From Pseudomonas lini (GTDB lineage Bacteria; Pseudomonadota; Gammaproteobacteria; Pseudomonadales; Pseudomonadaceae), in NCBI RefSeq assembly GCF_001042905.1, contig NZ_JYLB01000005.1:1-64000 (forward strand): a stretch of DNA of 64,000 nucleotides, read 5' to 3'. Positions 53,342-63,066 of the stretch are shown here, piece by piece; position 1 is the first letter of the stretch; the number at the start of each line of letters is the position of its first letter. Both the position numbers and the translations under genes were made by a program. Below the pieces are notes generated by a model, which searched no databases, had not been told where the DNA came from, and was given only the letters and a program-made list of their open reading frames with translations.

Positions 53342-54225
53342 AAAAACCTTTTTTGACCCTCGGCCGCGTGGTCCTGACGCTGTTGATCGTGACCTTCGCC
53401 GTTGTCGTGGTCTGGCGCATGGTCATGTATTACATGTTCGCGCCCTGGACCCGGGACGGGCACATCCGCGCCGACATCGTGCAGATCGCCCCGGACGTGT
53501 CGGGGCTGATCCAGCAAGTGGAGGTGCGCGACAACCAATGGGTGAAACGCGGCCAGGTGCTGTTCAGCATCGATCAGGACCGTTTCAAACTGGCACTGCG
53601 CCAGGCGAAAGCGGCCGTTGCCGACCGTCAGGAAACCCTTGCCCAGGCCCAGCGCGAAGCCAAGCGTAACCGTGGCCTCGGCAACCTGGTCCCGGCCGAG
53701 CAACTGGAAGAGAGCCAATCCCGTGTCGCCCGCGCCGAAGTGGCGTTAATGGAGGCGCAGGTGGCGGTGGACAGCGCCCAGCTCAACCTCGACCGCTCGC
53801 TGATCCGCAGCCCGGTGGATGGCTACGTCAACGACCGTGCGCCGCGTTCCCAGGAGTTCGTCACCGCCGGGCGGCCGGTATTGTCTGTGGTGGACAGCAA
53901 CTCGTTCCACATCGACGGTTATTTCGAAGAAACCAAACTGGACGGCATTCATGTCGGCCAGAGCGTCGATATTCGCGTGGTCGGCGACCGCGCCCGTCTG
54001 CGTGGGCATGTTGAGAGCATCGTCGCCGGTATCGAAGACCGTGATCGCAGCAGCGGCAGCAATTTGTTGCCCAACGTCAATCCGGCGTTCAGCTGGGTGC
54101 GGCTGGCGCAGCGGATTCCAGTGCGAATCGCTTTCGACGAGGTGCCGGCGGACTTCCGCATGATCGCCGGCCGAACGGCCACGGTGTCGATCATCGACGA
54201 TCAAACCCGGGAGCCGGCGCAATGA
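53338..54225 (+). CDS. HlyD-family adaptor, AaeA type
   Basis: 295-residue membrane-fusion protein. One N-terminal helix (VVLTLLIVTFAVVVVWRMVM) is followed by FAPWTRDGHIRADIVQIAPDVSGLIQQVEVRDNQWVKRGQ, the AaeA/EmrA-type lipoyl half, a short helical hairpin and SLIRSPVDGYVNDRAPRSQEFVTAG. It works with the FUSC transporter; starts overlap at both ends by 4 bp. Confidence 0.92.
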   Translation: MKKPFLTLGRVVLTLLIVTFAVVVVWRMVMYYMFAPWTRDGHIRADIVQIAPDVSGLIQQVEVRDNQWVKRGQVLFSIDQDRFKLALRQAKAAVADRQETLAQAQREAKRNRGLGNLVPAEQLEESQSRVARAEVALMEAQVAVDSAQLNLDRSLIRSPVDGYVNDRAPRSQEFVTAGRPVLSVVDSNSFHIDGYFEETKLDGIHVGQSVDIRVVGDRARLRGHVESIVAGIEDRDRSSGSNLLPNVNPAFSWVRLAQRIPVRIAFDEVPADFRMIAGRTATVSIIDDQTREPAQ

Positions 54226-55670
54226 GCAGGGCCTCTGGGTTGGCGGTGGCCGGATTAGGCTTGTTGCTGTCGGCCTGTCAGGTGGTCGGGCCGGATTATC
54301 ACTTGCCGGACGAGGCCGCCGTGCACCGTGACGACTTTCAGGGCGATCTGGCGGTGAACGGCAAAAATGTCGTTTCGGCGCCGGTGCCCAGCGATTGGTG
54401 GCGGTTGTATCAGGATCCGCGTCTGGACCAATTGGTGCAGCAGGCCATGGCCTCCAACACCGATTTGCGGGTGGCAGCGGCGAATCTTTCGCGGGCTCGC
54501 GCTCAGGTCGACGAAGCGCAGGCGGCGGGCGGTTGGAGCGGCGGTGTGAAAATCGGTGCCCAGCGTCTACAGGAGTCCGGCGAGGCATTTTTGCTGGCGG
54601 ATAAAGTGCCGGTGGCCAACGTCGGTGACATCGGCATCACCACGTCTTATCAGTTCGACCTGTTTGGCACGTTGCAACGCGGCATCGAAGCGGCCAAAGC
54701 CAATGCCGATGCGACTCAGGCGGCAGCGGACACCGCGCGCATCACGCTGGTGGCCGATGTGGTGCGGGCTTACACCCAGGTCTGCGCGGCCAACGAAGAG
54801 CGGGAGATCGCTCAGCATTCTCTCGACCTGCAAGCCCAGAGCACCACGCTGACCCAGCGCTTGCGCGACGCCGGACGCGGCGATGAAACCCAGGTCACCC
54901 GTTCGCAAACCCAATTCAAATCCTTGCGCGCCGAATTGCCGCGTTATGAAGCCGCACGTCAGGCCGGACTGTTCCGCTTGTCGATGCTGCTGGCCAAACC
55001 GGTCGAGCAATTGCCGGCGGGCACCTCCGACTGTGCCGAGCTGCCGAAAATTGCGCAATTGTTGCCGGTGGGTGACGGCGCCACGCTGCTCAAGCGTCGA
55101 CCCGACGTGCGGCAGGCCGAGCGCAGATTGGCGGCCGCGACCGCCGCTATCGGCATTGCAACCGGCGAGTTGTACCCGGACATCAGCATCGGCGCGACCA
55201 TTGGCACGGTCGGGATTCTGGAAAACCTCGGCAAACCGGCGACCAATCGCTGGGGCTTCGGCCCGTTGCTGAGCTGGACCGTGCCGTCCAACGGCTCTCG
55301 CGCGCGAATCCGTGAGGCCGAGGCCGCGACCCAAGGCGCGCTGGCGCATTTCGATGGCGTGGTGCTCAACGCCATCCGCGAGACTCAGACCGGCCTGGCG
55401 CAATATTCCGCGCAGCTTCAACGCCGCGATGCGTTGGCAGATGCCGAGCAATCGGCTCAACTGGCGGCAGACCAGACCCACCGCTTCTTTCAGGCCGGTC
55501 GCGCGTCGTTCCTGGCGGACCTGCAAGCCACCCGCACCTACACCGACGTACGGGCGCAACTGGCCTCGGCCAACACCCAAGTCGCGATGAGCCAGATCGA
55601 TTTGTTCCTTGCTTTGGGTGGCGGTTGGGAAAGCGGACGAACGCAAGGGTCACAACCCGGCAAACCCTGA
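54222..55670 (+). CDS. Efflux outer-membrane lipoprotein, NodT family
   Basis: 482-residue outer-membrane factor. The lipoprotein signal ends LLSAC (C19) and is followed by QVVGPDYHLP. DWWRLYQDPRLDQLVQQAMA and RRPDVRQAERRLAAATAAIGIATGELYPDISIGA are NodT/OprM landmarks. Last gene of the marR-aaeB-aaeX-aaeA-like operon, giving a complete path through both membranes. Confidence 0.92.
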   Translation: MSRASGLAVAGLGLLLSACQVVGPDYHLPDEAAVHRDDFQGDLAVNGKNVVSAPVPSDWWRLYQDPRLDQLVQQAMASNTDLRVAAANLSRARAQVDEAQAAGGWSGGVKIGAQRLQESGEAFLLADKVPVANVGDIGITTSYQFDLFGTLQRGIEAAKANADATQAAADTARITLVADVVRAYTQVCAANEEREIAQHSLDLQAQSTTLTQRLRDAGRGDETQVTRSQTQFKSLRAELPRYEAARQAGLFRLSMLLAKPVEQLPAGTSDCAELPKIAQLLPVGDGATLLKRRPDVRQAERRLAAATAAIGIATGELYPDISIGATIGTVGILENLGKPATNRWGFGPLLSWTVPSNGSRARIREAEAATQGALAHFDGVVLNAIRETQTGLAQYSAQLQRRDALADAEQSAQLAADQTHRFFQAGRASFLADLQATRTYTDVRAQLASANTQVAMSQIDLFLALGGGWESGRTQGSQPGKP

Positions 55671-55751
55671 GGCCGTTGCTATGCTTTGATTTGATGGGGG
55701 CGCGCGGCGAACCCGTCGATCAAGGCTTGCGTTGGTCATGGGGATCTAATA

Positions 55752-56387
55752 ATGAAAAACCCTTACGCTCCCGGCTTCTGGTGCGCCATTGCAGCATTGG
55801 TTTTGCTGTCGGCCACCTATTTCTACGGCGTCATGCTGGCTCACCAGCTCGACACGGCGCTGATATTCCTCGACAGCGCGGCGGCGTTGATCGCCGTGAT
55901 GGCTATCGTGGTGGTCGCCTGGGCTTCTTTACAGAACCAGCGCATCAAGAAACGACAACTCGAACAAGGCAAGACCCTGGTGCTGATCTGGGACACCAAG
56001 GTGGCTTTGCGTCGTGTCGAAACGGTATTCGATCGGTATTTCTGGGGCAGTTACTGGCAACCGGGGCGCACCTTCCAGGAAGTCATGGGCGAACTCACCG
56101 GCACGCCGCTGGAAAAAAGCCTCGAAACCTTGAAGAAACAATGCCTGGCGCTGGACAAGCAGGTGGCCGACGAGGGGTGGCACTGGCTCAACAATGCGCG
56201 AGAGCTGTCCGATGTCGCCAACGCCATGGCCCGTGAACGCTATCAGCTGGATTTCTGCGACCCGCGCGCGGAAGTGACCGGCGGGGCGGTGATCAATCGG
56301 GATTTTGAAGTGCTGGTGTATACGTGGACGGCGCGGTTGAAAAGCTTCGATCATCAGCTTGATGAAATTGAAGTGCAGTATTCATAA
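55752..56387 (+). CDS. Hypothetical protein with two N-terminal membrane helices
   Basis: 211-residue protein I do not recognise. Two helices (about 8-28 and 38-58: FWCAIAALVLLSATYFYGVM, FLDSAAALIAVMAIVVVAWA) are followed by a charged, mostly helical cytoplasmic domain (NQRIKKRQLEQGKTLVLIWD; then FWGSYWQPGRTFQEVMGEL). There are no catalytic motifs. It has its own ATG with GGGGATC upstream, is not coupled to the efflux operon, and ends before a REP doublet. Confidence 0.75.
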   Translation: MKNPYAPGFWCAIAALVLLSATYFYGVMLAHQLDTALIFLDSAAALIAVMAIVVVAWASLQNQRIKKRQLEQGKTLVLIWDTKVALRRVETVFDRYFWGSYWQPGRTFQEVMGELTGTPLEKSLETLKKQCLALDKQVADEGWHWLNNARELSDVANAMARERYQLDFCDPRAEVTGGAVINRDFEVLVYTWTARLKSFDHQLDEIEVQYS

Positions 56388-56407
56388 AGTTGTATTGGCA
56401 GGGCTGA

Positions 56408-56479
56408 CGCCTTCGCGAGCAAGCCCGCTCCCACATTGGAATGCGTTCCCCTGTGGGAGCGGGCTTGCTCGCGAAGGCG
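56408..56479. repeat. REP doublet (inverted pair)
   Basis: Perfect 28-bp arms (CGCCTTCGCGAGCAAGCCCG and onward, with its complement) around a 16-bp loop, between the hypothetical gene and the ydgA-like gene. The rest of the gap to 56685 shows nothing further. Confidence 0.87.
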
Positions 56480-56685
56480 ATCGGATAGTCACCGAAACTC
56501 TCGACCCTTGCCAGTTGTCCACAAGCAGCAATATCCCACAGACACTCTTTCACCTTTAATCATTGGGCCGCTTTGCGGCGCAAATGCTAATCTCCATCCC
56601 ACTTTTAGCGAAGTCGAGCCGCAACCCGTCATGGGTTCAGGGAAGACGACCACACTTTCAACAACGGACATTGAACGGGTATTTC

Positions 56686-58197
56686 ATGAATAAATCAGCA
56701 GGCGTGCTTCTAGGAATTGTCGTGGCCATCGGTGCAGTCAGTGCCGGCGGTGCGTGGTACACCGGCAGCAAACTCGATGGGGTGCTAAACACCTCGATCG
56801 CCGACGCCAACAAAGAGCTGCAAGCCGCGCTGGCAGGTTCCAACGGTACGGCGTCGCTGGAGCTGGTGTCGCTTGACCGCCATGTGTTCAGCAGCACCGC
56901 GCACTACCGCCTCAAGGGCGAAGGCGAGATGTTTGGTGAAGCGCCGGTCGAGTTGCTGTTTGTCGACCGCATCGAACACGGCCCGCTGCCGTTCTCGCGC
57001 CTGGTGTCGCTGAAGTGGTTGCCGGTCCTGGCCACCAGTCACTACGAGCTGGAAAAAACCCCGCTGACCGAGAAGTGGTTCGCGGCCGCCAAGGACAAAT
57101 CCCCGGTCAAAGGCGTGGTCAATATTGGCTACGACAATTCCACCAAGGGCACCCTCGAGTTTCTGCCGCTGGAAACAGCACTGGATGACAAGTCCAATCT
57201 GACCTTCTCCGGTATGAAACTCGATGTAGACGCCAGTGCCCAGGCGCAAAAGGTCAAGGCTGACGGTTACATGGACAGCCTGAAGCTGACCACTGTGGCC
57301 GAAGATCAGACCCCGGTGCAGGTCGAGCTCAATGGCTTGACCGTGGCCAGTAACCTGAACAAAAGCACGTACGGTTATTACACCGGCGAAAACACCATCG
57401 AGCTGACCAGCAGCAAGACCACCTTCGGCGCCAAACAGTCGGTACTCGGCTTCAAGAACTTTGAAATAAAGAACAAGACCGAGGAGTCGGGCACCAACGC
57501 TTCGGGGCGTGCCGATTACAAGGTTGGTGAAGTGTCCTTGAACGGCAAGGTTGTCGGCTCTGCGCAGATGGCCATGAGCCTGAAAAACCTCGACATCCCG
57601 TCAACGATGTCGCTGATGCAGATCTACCAGACCAAACTGCAACCGTACGAAAAGGCCGCCACTGAAGCTGCTGCCGCTGGTCTACCGGCGCCGGAGCTGA
57701 ACCTGACCCCGGCCGAAGAGGCACAGGTCAAGACCGGCCTGGAGAAACTGCTGGCCGCCGGCCCGCAGGTGGCTCTGGAAAATCTGTCGTTCAACACCAG
57801 TAACGGCGAAAGCCGCGCCAATCTGGTGTTGGACCTGACCAAACCGCAGTCCATGGACCTGCCGCCAGACCAGTTGGTCAAGCAGTTGATCGCTCTGTTG
57901 GACTTCAACCTATTGGTGTCCAAGCCAATGCTGGTTGACGTGCTCACCGTGCAGTCGCAAATCGACGGCCAGACCGACGCCAAGCTCATTGCCGATCAGG
58001 CGAGCGCAACCGCTGACATGTTCGGCAGCATGGCGGTCGGCACACAATTGGCGAAACTGGACGGTAACAACGTCGTCACCAAGCTGCACTACGCCAACAA
58101 TCAGGTGGACTTCAACGGCCAGAAAATGACCCTCGAAGAATTTGTCGGCTTCGTGATGAGCAAACTCGGCGGCACGGGCGACGTCACCCTCCAGTAA
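56686..58197 (+). CDS. YdgA/DUF945 family protein
   Basis: 503-residue protein of the YdgA-like DUF945 family, whose members are anchored in the inner membrane and face the periplasm; function unsettled. A single N-terminal helix (SAGVLLGIVVAIGAVSAGGAWYTG) and the landmark SKLDGVLNTSIADANKELQ are followed by long beta-rich repeats (LEFLPLETALDDKSNLTFSG). ATG 56686 is chosen because it places the helix at the N-terminus; the open frame upstream to 56563 has no coding signs. It ends at a clear terminator. Confidence 0.87.
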   Translation: MNKSAGVLLGIVVAIGAVSAGGAWYTGSKLDGVLNTSIADANKELQAALAGSNGTASLELVSLDRHVFSSTAHYRLKGEGEMFGEAPVELLFVDRIEHGPLPFSRLVSLKWLPVLATSHYELEKTPLTEKWFAAAKDKSPVKGVVNIGYDNSTKGTLEFLPLETALDDKSNLTFSGMKLDVDASAQAQKVKADGYMDSLKLTTVAEDQTPVQVELNGLTVASNLNKSTYGYYTGENTIELTSSKTTFGAKQSVLGFKNFEIKNKTEESGTNASGRADYKVGEVSLNGKVVGSAQMAMSLKNLDIPSTMSLMQIYQTKLQPYEKAATEAAAAGLPAPELNLTPAEEAQVKTGLEKLLAAGPQVALENLSFNTSNGESRANLVLDLTKPQSMDLPPDQLVKQLIALLDFNLLVSKPMLVDVLTVQSQIDGQTDAKLIADQASATADMFGSMAVGTQLAKLDGNNVVTKLHYANNQVDFNGQKMTLEEFVGFVMSKLGGTGDVTLQ

Positions 58198-58217
58198 AAC
58201 CGCAGGCCTTCACCGCA

Positions 58218-58255
58218 ACGCCCGGCCTCTGCAACACGCAGACGCCGGGCGTTTT
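58218..58255 (+). terminator. Rho-independent terminator after the ydgA-like gene
   Basis: ACGCCCGGC ... GCCGGGCGT with a 17-bp loop followed by TTTT, 20 bp after the stop codon. Confidence 0.8.
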
Positions 58256-58299
58256 GCTGTCTGGGGTTTCGAAAGGAGGTGAGGAGAGGAACCGCTTTT

Positions 58300-58367
58300 T
58301 GTAGGAGCCAGGCTTGCCGGCGAAGGCGCTCTTAAGGACGCCTTCGCCGGCAAGCCTGGCTCCTACA
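58300..58367. repeat. REP doublet (inverted pair)
   Basis: Perfect 29-bp arms (TGTAGGAGCCAGGCTTGCCG and onward, with its complement) with a 10-bp loop, between the terminator and the pga promoter region. Confidence 0.87.
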
Positions 58368-58444
58368 GGTCCGATTTGCGTTTGACTAGCTGGTATCAGA
58401 GAAGACCCGAGCGTCACGAATCTGAATAATTCTTGTGTTCTGAA

Positions 58445-58468
58445 TAGTCGACTACGCTTGCATGCAAG
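58445..58468. promoter_or_regulatory. Two adjacent perfect palindromes upstream of pgaA
   Basis: TAGTCGACTA (58445-58454) and CTTGCATGCAAG (58457-58468), 2 bp apart, about 100 bp before the pgaA start. A regulator site is possible; no known consensus recognised. Confidence 0.4.
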
Positions 58469-58528
58469 ACTGCGCCGATAAAGCTTGGCTGGGTCTTTCG
58501 ATCCGGCTTTCCGCTACGAATGGGCAAG

Positions 58529-58559
58529 GGACATTGCGACCCGGCTGGCCATGTAAGGA
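58529..58559 (+). promoter_or_regulatory. Candidate RsmA/CsrA sites in the pgaA leader
   Basis: Two GGA motifs, at 58529-58531 and at 58557-58559; the second is part of the ribosome site AAGGA, 9 bp before the ATG. CsrA represses pgaA translation through such sites in E. coli; here it is inferred. Confidence 0.35.
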
Positions 58560-58568
58560 TGCTGACGA

Positions 58569-61049
58569 ATGCCGTGTATTGCTGGTCCCTTGATTCATCG
58601 TGGTTTGCGCCCCTTGTTTCGCGTTGCGCTGTGCGGCCAGTTGCTGTGGCCGATGCAGGCGCTCGCCGACACCCCCTACGACCAAATGGTTCGCGATGCA
58701 CGGGCCGGCAACTACACGCCTGCACTGACCGTATTGCGCCAGGTACCGGTAAACCAGGCCACCACCGGTCAGATCAGCGATCACTTGCAGATCGCCAGCT
58801 GGGCGGGTCTGGACGCCGAAGTGGTCCAGGTCTATGAAACCCAAGGGCACAATCGGGCGATGCCGGTTCAGGCCCTGACCGCCACCGCGCGTGCCTATCG
58901 CAACCTCAAGCGCTGGGACTCGGCGACCCGGGTGTACAACAAGGCCCTGGCCCTTGAACCGCAAAATGCCGACCTGCAGCTGGGGCTGGCGATGACCCAG
59001 GCCGACGCCGGTAAACCTGACGAGGCCGTTGCCCGCGCCAGGGCGCTGGTGGCGGCGAAACCGGATGATGCTTCCCGCCGCTTGGCCCTGGCCTATGCCT
59101 TGACCCGCGCCGGCGCCACCTACGATGCATTGTTTGAATACGACCAGGCCTTCATCCGCGCTGGCAGCAAGCCCGACGTCGCTCGGGAATACGTGATTGC
59201 CCTGCAACGCGCCCGCCTGCCGGAACCGGCCTTGCGCCTGGCGCGTCAGCGACCGGGGCTGCTGGATCCGGTCACGCTACGACGTCTTGAAGGTGACCTG
59301 GCCGCAGAACGTGTGCGCCTGGCCGAGCTGGCCACTCGCAGCGAAAAAGAACGTTATGTGATCGCCGATCGGGCGCTGGCCGATTATGACCAGTTGCTGA
59401 CGACCTGGACGCCGGATCCTCAGGCCCACGATGACGTCATCCGCTGGCGAATCGATCGCATGGGCGCCCTCAAGGCCCGTGCGCGCACTGCTGATGTGAT
59501 CGCCGAATACCAGAAGCTGCTCGCCGAAGGCGTGAAGATTCCGACCTACGCCCTGCGTTGGGTGGCGTCGTCCTATCTGGACCAGCGTCAGCCGGAAATC
59601 GCCACCGATTTGTATCGTCAGGTGCTGGTGGCGCCGGATGCCGATGTCGGCGACCGCCTGGAAGACAGCACCGCGCTCTATTACGCCTTGCTCGAAAGCG
59701 ATAAGGCCGATGAAGCGCGTCAGGTCGCTGAAGACCTGGCCAAGACCCAGAAGCCGCGGGTCGAGCTCAAGGGCTTGCCGATGGGCAATCCCAACGATGA
59801 ATGGATGGACGCGCAGCAACTCGCCGCCCAGGCCGGCACCTACGGCGCTGATCTGCCGTCGGGTGAGCAGCGTTTGCAGACGCTGGTGGATCAGGCCCCG
59901 GGCAACCTCGGTCTGCGTCTGGCCCAGGCCGATCTGTACCTGGCCCGGGACTGGCCACGGCGTGCCGAGAATCAGCTCAAGGAAACCGAGAGCATGGCGC
60001 CGCGGGACATCGGCCTGGAAGTTGCGCAAGGCCACACCGCCATGGAGCTGCAGGAATGGCGGCAGATGGATGCGCTGACCGACGATGTGGTCGCGCGTTT
60101 TCCAGACAACCGTCAGGTCCAGCGTTTGCAGCGTCAGCGTGCAGTCCACGACATGGCCGAGCTGCGAGTGGAGGCCTATGGCGGCAAGAGTTATGGCGGT
60201 GGCAACGGCGACGCCGGGGCGGTTAACGGCAGTCGCGATTTCGGCATCGAAACCACGTTGTACAGCCCGCCCATAGATGAAGACTGGCGCGTGTTCGCCG
60301 GTGCCGGTTACGCCACCGGCGACTTCCAGGAAGGCACCGGCCACCATCGTTTTCAGCGCGTCGGGCTTGAACGTCGGACCCGCGACATGACCCTGGAAGC
60401 GGAGGTCTCCAACCATTCCTACGGTTTCGGTAACAAACAGGGCGCGCGCCTGGCGATTGCCCGAGACATCGACGATCACTGGCAGTACGGCGGCAGCCTC
60501 GAATACCTGTCGGCGCAAACGCCGTTGCGGGCCTTGAACAGCGACATCACCGCCAACGGCGGCAGCGGTTTCATCCGTTGGCGCGCCAATGAGAGCCGCG
60601 AGTGGAGGCTGGCGGTCAGCCCCTCGCACTTCAGTGATGGCAACAATCGTGTCGAAGCCTTGCTCACCGGTCGCGAGGGTGTTTACCGCGCGCCAGGGTT
60701 GCAAGTCGACCTCGGCCTGGAGGTCGGCACCAGCCATAACTCCAAGTCCGACGACGTGCCGTACTTCAATCCCAAATCCGACTTCAGCGTGCTGCCGACG
60801 GTGAACGTCAACCACGTGCTCTATCACCGTTACGAAACCTCCTGGAGCCAGCAGTTCCAGGCCGGTGCGGGCACTTATAGCCAGCGTGATCACGGGACCG
60901 GCGGCGTCGGCCTGCTGGGTTACGGCCAGCGCTACAGCTGGAACGACGTATTCGAGGTGGGTGGCCTGCTGAGCGTGATCAATCGGCCTTATGACGGCGA
61001 CCGCGAAACCGATCTGCGCCTGCTCGTCGACCTCACTTACCGCTTCTAG
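58569..61049 (+). CDS. pgaA: PgaA, outer-membrane porin for poly-N-acetylglucosamine export
   Basis: 826-residue protein that carries PNAG across the outer membrane. A signal peptide (ending MQALA before DTPYDQ) is followed by a periplasmic TPR superhelix (about 35-510; for example FVTALARAYRN-like TPRs around LKRWDSATRVYNKALALEPQNADLQLGLA), then a 16-strand beta-barrel (about 520-826) ending LLVDLTYRF with a C-terminal Phe, the usual outer-membrane signal. It heads the pgaABC operon; pgaB starts 12 bp later. Confidence 0.92.
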   Translation: MPCIAGPLIHRGLRPLFRVALCGQLLWPMQALADTPYDQMVRDARAGNYTPALTVLRQVPVNQATTGQISDHLQIASWAGLDAEVVQVYETQGHNRAMPVQALTATARAYRNLKRWDSATRVYNKALALEPQNADLQLGLAMTQADAGKPDEAVARARALVAAKPDDASRRLALAYALTRAGATYDALFEYDQAFIRAGSKPDVAREYVIALQRARLPEPALRLARQRPGLLDPVTLRRLEGDLAAERVRLAELATRSEKERYVIADRALADYDQLLTTWTPDPQAHDDVIRWRIDRMGALKARARTADVIAEYQKLLAEGVKIPTYALRWVASSYLDQRQPEIATDLYRQVLVAPDADVGDRLEDSTALYYALLESDKADEARQVAEDLAKTQKPRVELKGLPMGNPNDEWMDAQQLAAQAGTYGADLPSGEQRLQTLVDQAPGNLGLRLAQADLYLARDWPRRAENQLKETESMAPRDIGLEVAQGHTAMELQEWRQMDALTDDVVARFPDNRQVQRLQRQRAVHDMAELRVEAYGGKSYGGGNGDAGAVNGSRDFGIETTLYSPPIDEDWRVFAGAGYATGDFQEGTGHHRFQRVGLERRTRDMTLEAEVSNHSYGFGNKQGARLAIARDIDDHWQYGGSLEYLSAQTPLRALNSDITANGGSGFIRWRANESREWRLAVSPSHFSDGNNRVEALLTGREGVYRAPGLQVDLGLEVGTSHNSKSDDVPYFNPKSDFSVLPTVNVNHVLYHRYETSWSQQFQAGAGTYSQRDHGTGGVGLLGYGQRYSWNDVFEVGGLLSVINRPYDGDRETDLRLLVDLTYRF

Positions 61050-61061
61050 AAGAGTTTGAAG

Positions 61062-63065
61062 ATGCCTTTTATTTCGCGTTTCATCCTTCTGCTGGGAGCG
61101 CTGTTGATCAGCGCCTGCGCCCAGCAAGCCCCGGCCTTCGCACCGCCGTCCGAACGCCCGGTGTCGGCCAATGAAAAGCCGTGGCCGAAAAACCACGTGC
61201 TCGGGATCTCTTACCACGATGTCGAAGACCGTGACCCCGATCAGGCGGTAGTGGCCGTGCGCACCGAGCGCCTGCTCGAGCAACTGGCATGGCTGCGGGA
61301 GAACAACTACAAGCCGGTTACCGTCGACCAAGTCATGGCGGCTCGCAACGGCGGCCCTGAACTGCCACCACGGGCGATCATGCTGAGTTTCGACGATGGC
61401 TATTCGAGCTTCTACACTCGCGTGTTGCCAGTGCTGCGCGCCTATAACTGGCATGCCTTGCTGGCGCCGGTCGGGGTGTGGATCGATACGCCGCTGAACC
61501 AGCCGGTGGATTTCGCCGGTACACCACGCAAGCGTTCGGACTTCCTGACCTGGGAGCAGATCCGCGAGATTTCCCGATCCGGTCTGGTGGAAATCGCCGC
61601 CCACACCGACGCCAGCCACAAAGGCGTGTTGGCCAACCCGCAAGGCAACCTGCAACCGGCGGCCGCCACTCGGCGTTATGACGCTGCAACCGGCCGCTAT
61701 GAAACCGAAGCCGAATTCCAGGCCCGGATGCGCGCCGACGTGGCGGCCATCTCGGAGAAGATCCGCAAGGTCACCGGTTACAAACCGCGTGTCTGGGTCT
61801 GGCCATACGGCGCGGCGGACGGCACCTCGCTGCAAGTGGTCAACGAACAGGGTTATCAGATGGCCCTGACCCTGCAAGACGGCCTCGATTCTCTCGACAA
61901 CCTGATGAGTAGCCCGCGCTTTTTGGTGGCCTCGGACCCGAATGGCGAACACTTCGCCAACAGCATCGTCTCGGTGCAGGCCGAATCGCCGATGCGCGTG
62001 GTGCATGTGGACCTGGACAACGTCTACGACGCGGACCCGGCCCAACAGGAAATCAACCTCGGCAAACTGATCCAGCGCATGGCCGACATGGGCGCCAATA
62101 CGGTGTTCCTGCAAGCCTTCGCCGACCCAGCGGGCGATGGCCTGGTGCATTCGCTGTACTTCCCCAACCGGCACCTGCCGGTGCGCGCCGACCTCTTCGA
62201 CCGCGTGGCTTGGCAGTTGCGTACTCGGGCTAACGTCAAGGTCTTCGCGTGGATGCCGGTGCTGAGTTTTGCCCTGGACTCGAAGTTGCCACGAGTCACT
62301 CGCTGGGACCCGAAAACCGCTACCACGTCGATCGATCCGGATCAGTACAAGCGCTTGTCGCCATTCGATCCAAATGTGCGGCGCATCATCGGTGAAATCT
62401 ACGAAGACGTGGCACGCCTGACCTCGGTCGACGGCATCCTCTATCACGATGATGCGGTGCTGTCGGACTTCGAAGACGCCGGGCCTGAAGCCCTGAAGGT
62501 CTATGCCGCCAACGGTCTGCCCGGTTCGATCGCCACCCTGCGCGACGATCCGGCTACCCTGCAACGCTGGACGCGGTTCAAGAGCCGCTACCTGATCGAT
62601 TTCACTCACGAACTGACCGCCAAGGTCCGCGCCATTCGTGGCCCGCAAGTGAAAACGGCACGCAATATTTTCGCCGAGCCGATGCTCAACCCCGAGAGCG
62701 AAGCCTGGTTCGCACAGAACCTCGACGACTTCCTGGGCGCCTACGACTGGACGGCGCCGATGGCCATGCCACTCATGGAAAAACAGAGTCTCCAGCAATC
62801 CGGCCCCTGGCTCGAAACGCTGGTGGCGACGGTGAAATCGCGCCCCGGCGCACTCGACCGCACGGTGTTCGAATTGCAGGCCCGCGACTGGACGAAAAAC
62901 GCCGACGCCGACGCCGACATCGACGGCGAGCAGTTGGCTGACTGGATGGGCCGCCTCAAGCGTCAGGGCGCCACCAGTTTCGGCTACTACCCGGACAACT
63001 TCCTCGAGAACCAGCCGGACCTGAAAACCGTGCGGCCCGCGCTCTCCAACAAGTGGAATCCATAA
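61062..63065 (+). CDS. pgaB: PgaB, PNAG de-N-acetylase lipoprotein
   Basis: 667-residue outer-membrane lipoprotein that partly deacetylates PNAG. Lipobox ISAC (C19). The N-terminal polysaccharide-deacetylase domain has HD in LGISYHDVED, the DD motif in IMLSFDDGYSSF and the H of HTDASHKG. The C-terminal hydrolase-like domain (from about 300: MRVVHVDLDNVYDADPAQQE, then FLQAFADPAGDG and YPDNFLENQPDL) is full length. ATG 61062 is preferred over a TTG at 61056. pgaC begins 1 bp after the stop. Confidence 0.92.
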   Translation: MPFISRFILLLGALLISACAQQAPAFAPPSERPVSANEKPWPKNHVLGISYHDVEDRDPDQAVVAVRTERLLEQLAWLRENNYKPVTVDQVMAARNGGPELPPRAIMLSFDDGYSSFYTRVLPVLRAYNWHALLAPVGVWIDTPLNQPVDFAGTPRKRSDFLTWEQIREISRSGLVEIAAHTDASHKGVLANPQGNLQPAAATRRYDAATGRYETEAEFQARMRADVAAISEKIRKVTGYKPRVWVWPYGAADGTSLQVVNEQGYQMALTLQDGLDSLDNLMSSPRFLVASDPNGEHFANSIVSVQAESPMRVVHVDLDNVYDADPAQQEINLGKLIQRMADMGANTVFLQAFADPAGDGLVHSLYFPNRHLPVRADLFDRVAWQLRTRANVKVFAWMPVLSFALDSKLPRVTRWDPKTATTSIDPDQYKRLSPFDPNVRRIIGEIYEDVARLTSVDGILYHDDAVLSDFEDAGPEALKVYAANGLPGSIATLRDDPATLQRWTRFKSRYLIDFTHELTAKVRAIRGPQVKTARNIFAEPMLNPESEAWFAQNLDDFLGAYDWTAPMAMPLMEKQSLQQSGPWLETLVATVKSRPGALDRTVFELQARDWTKNADADADIDGEQLADWMGRLKRQGATSFGYYPDNFLENQPDLKTVRPALSNKWNP

Positions 63066-63066
63066 C

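Noticed and set aside
15165..58367. REP doublets considered as a CRISPR array.
   Set aside because: They are isolated inverted pairs at different operon ends, not regularly spaced direct repeats with unique spacers.
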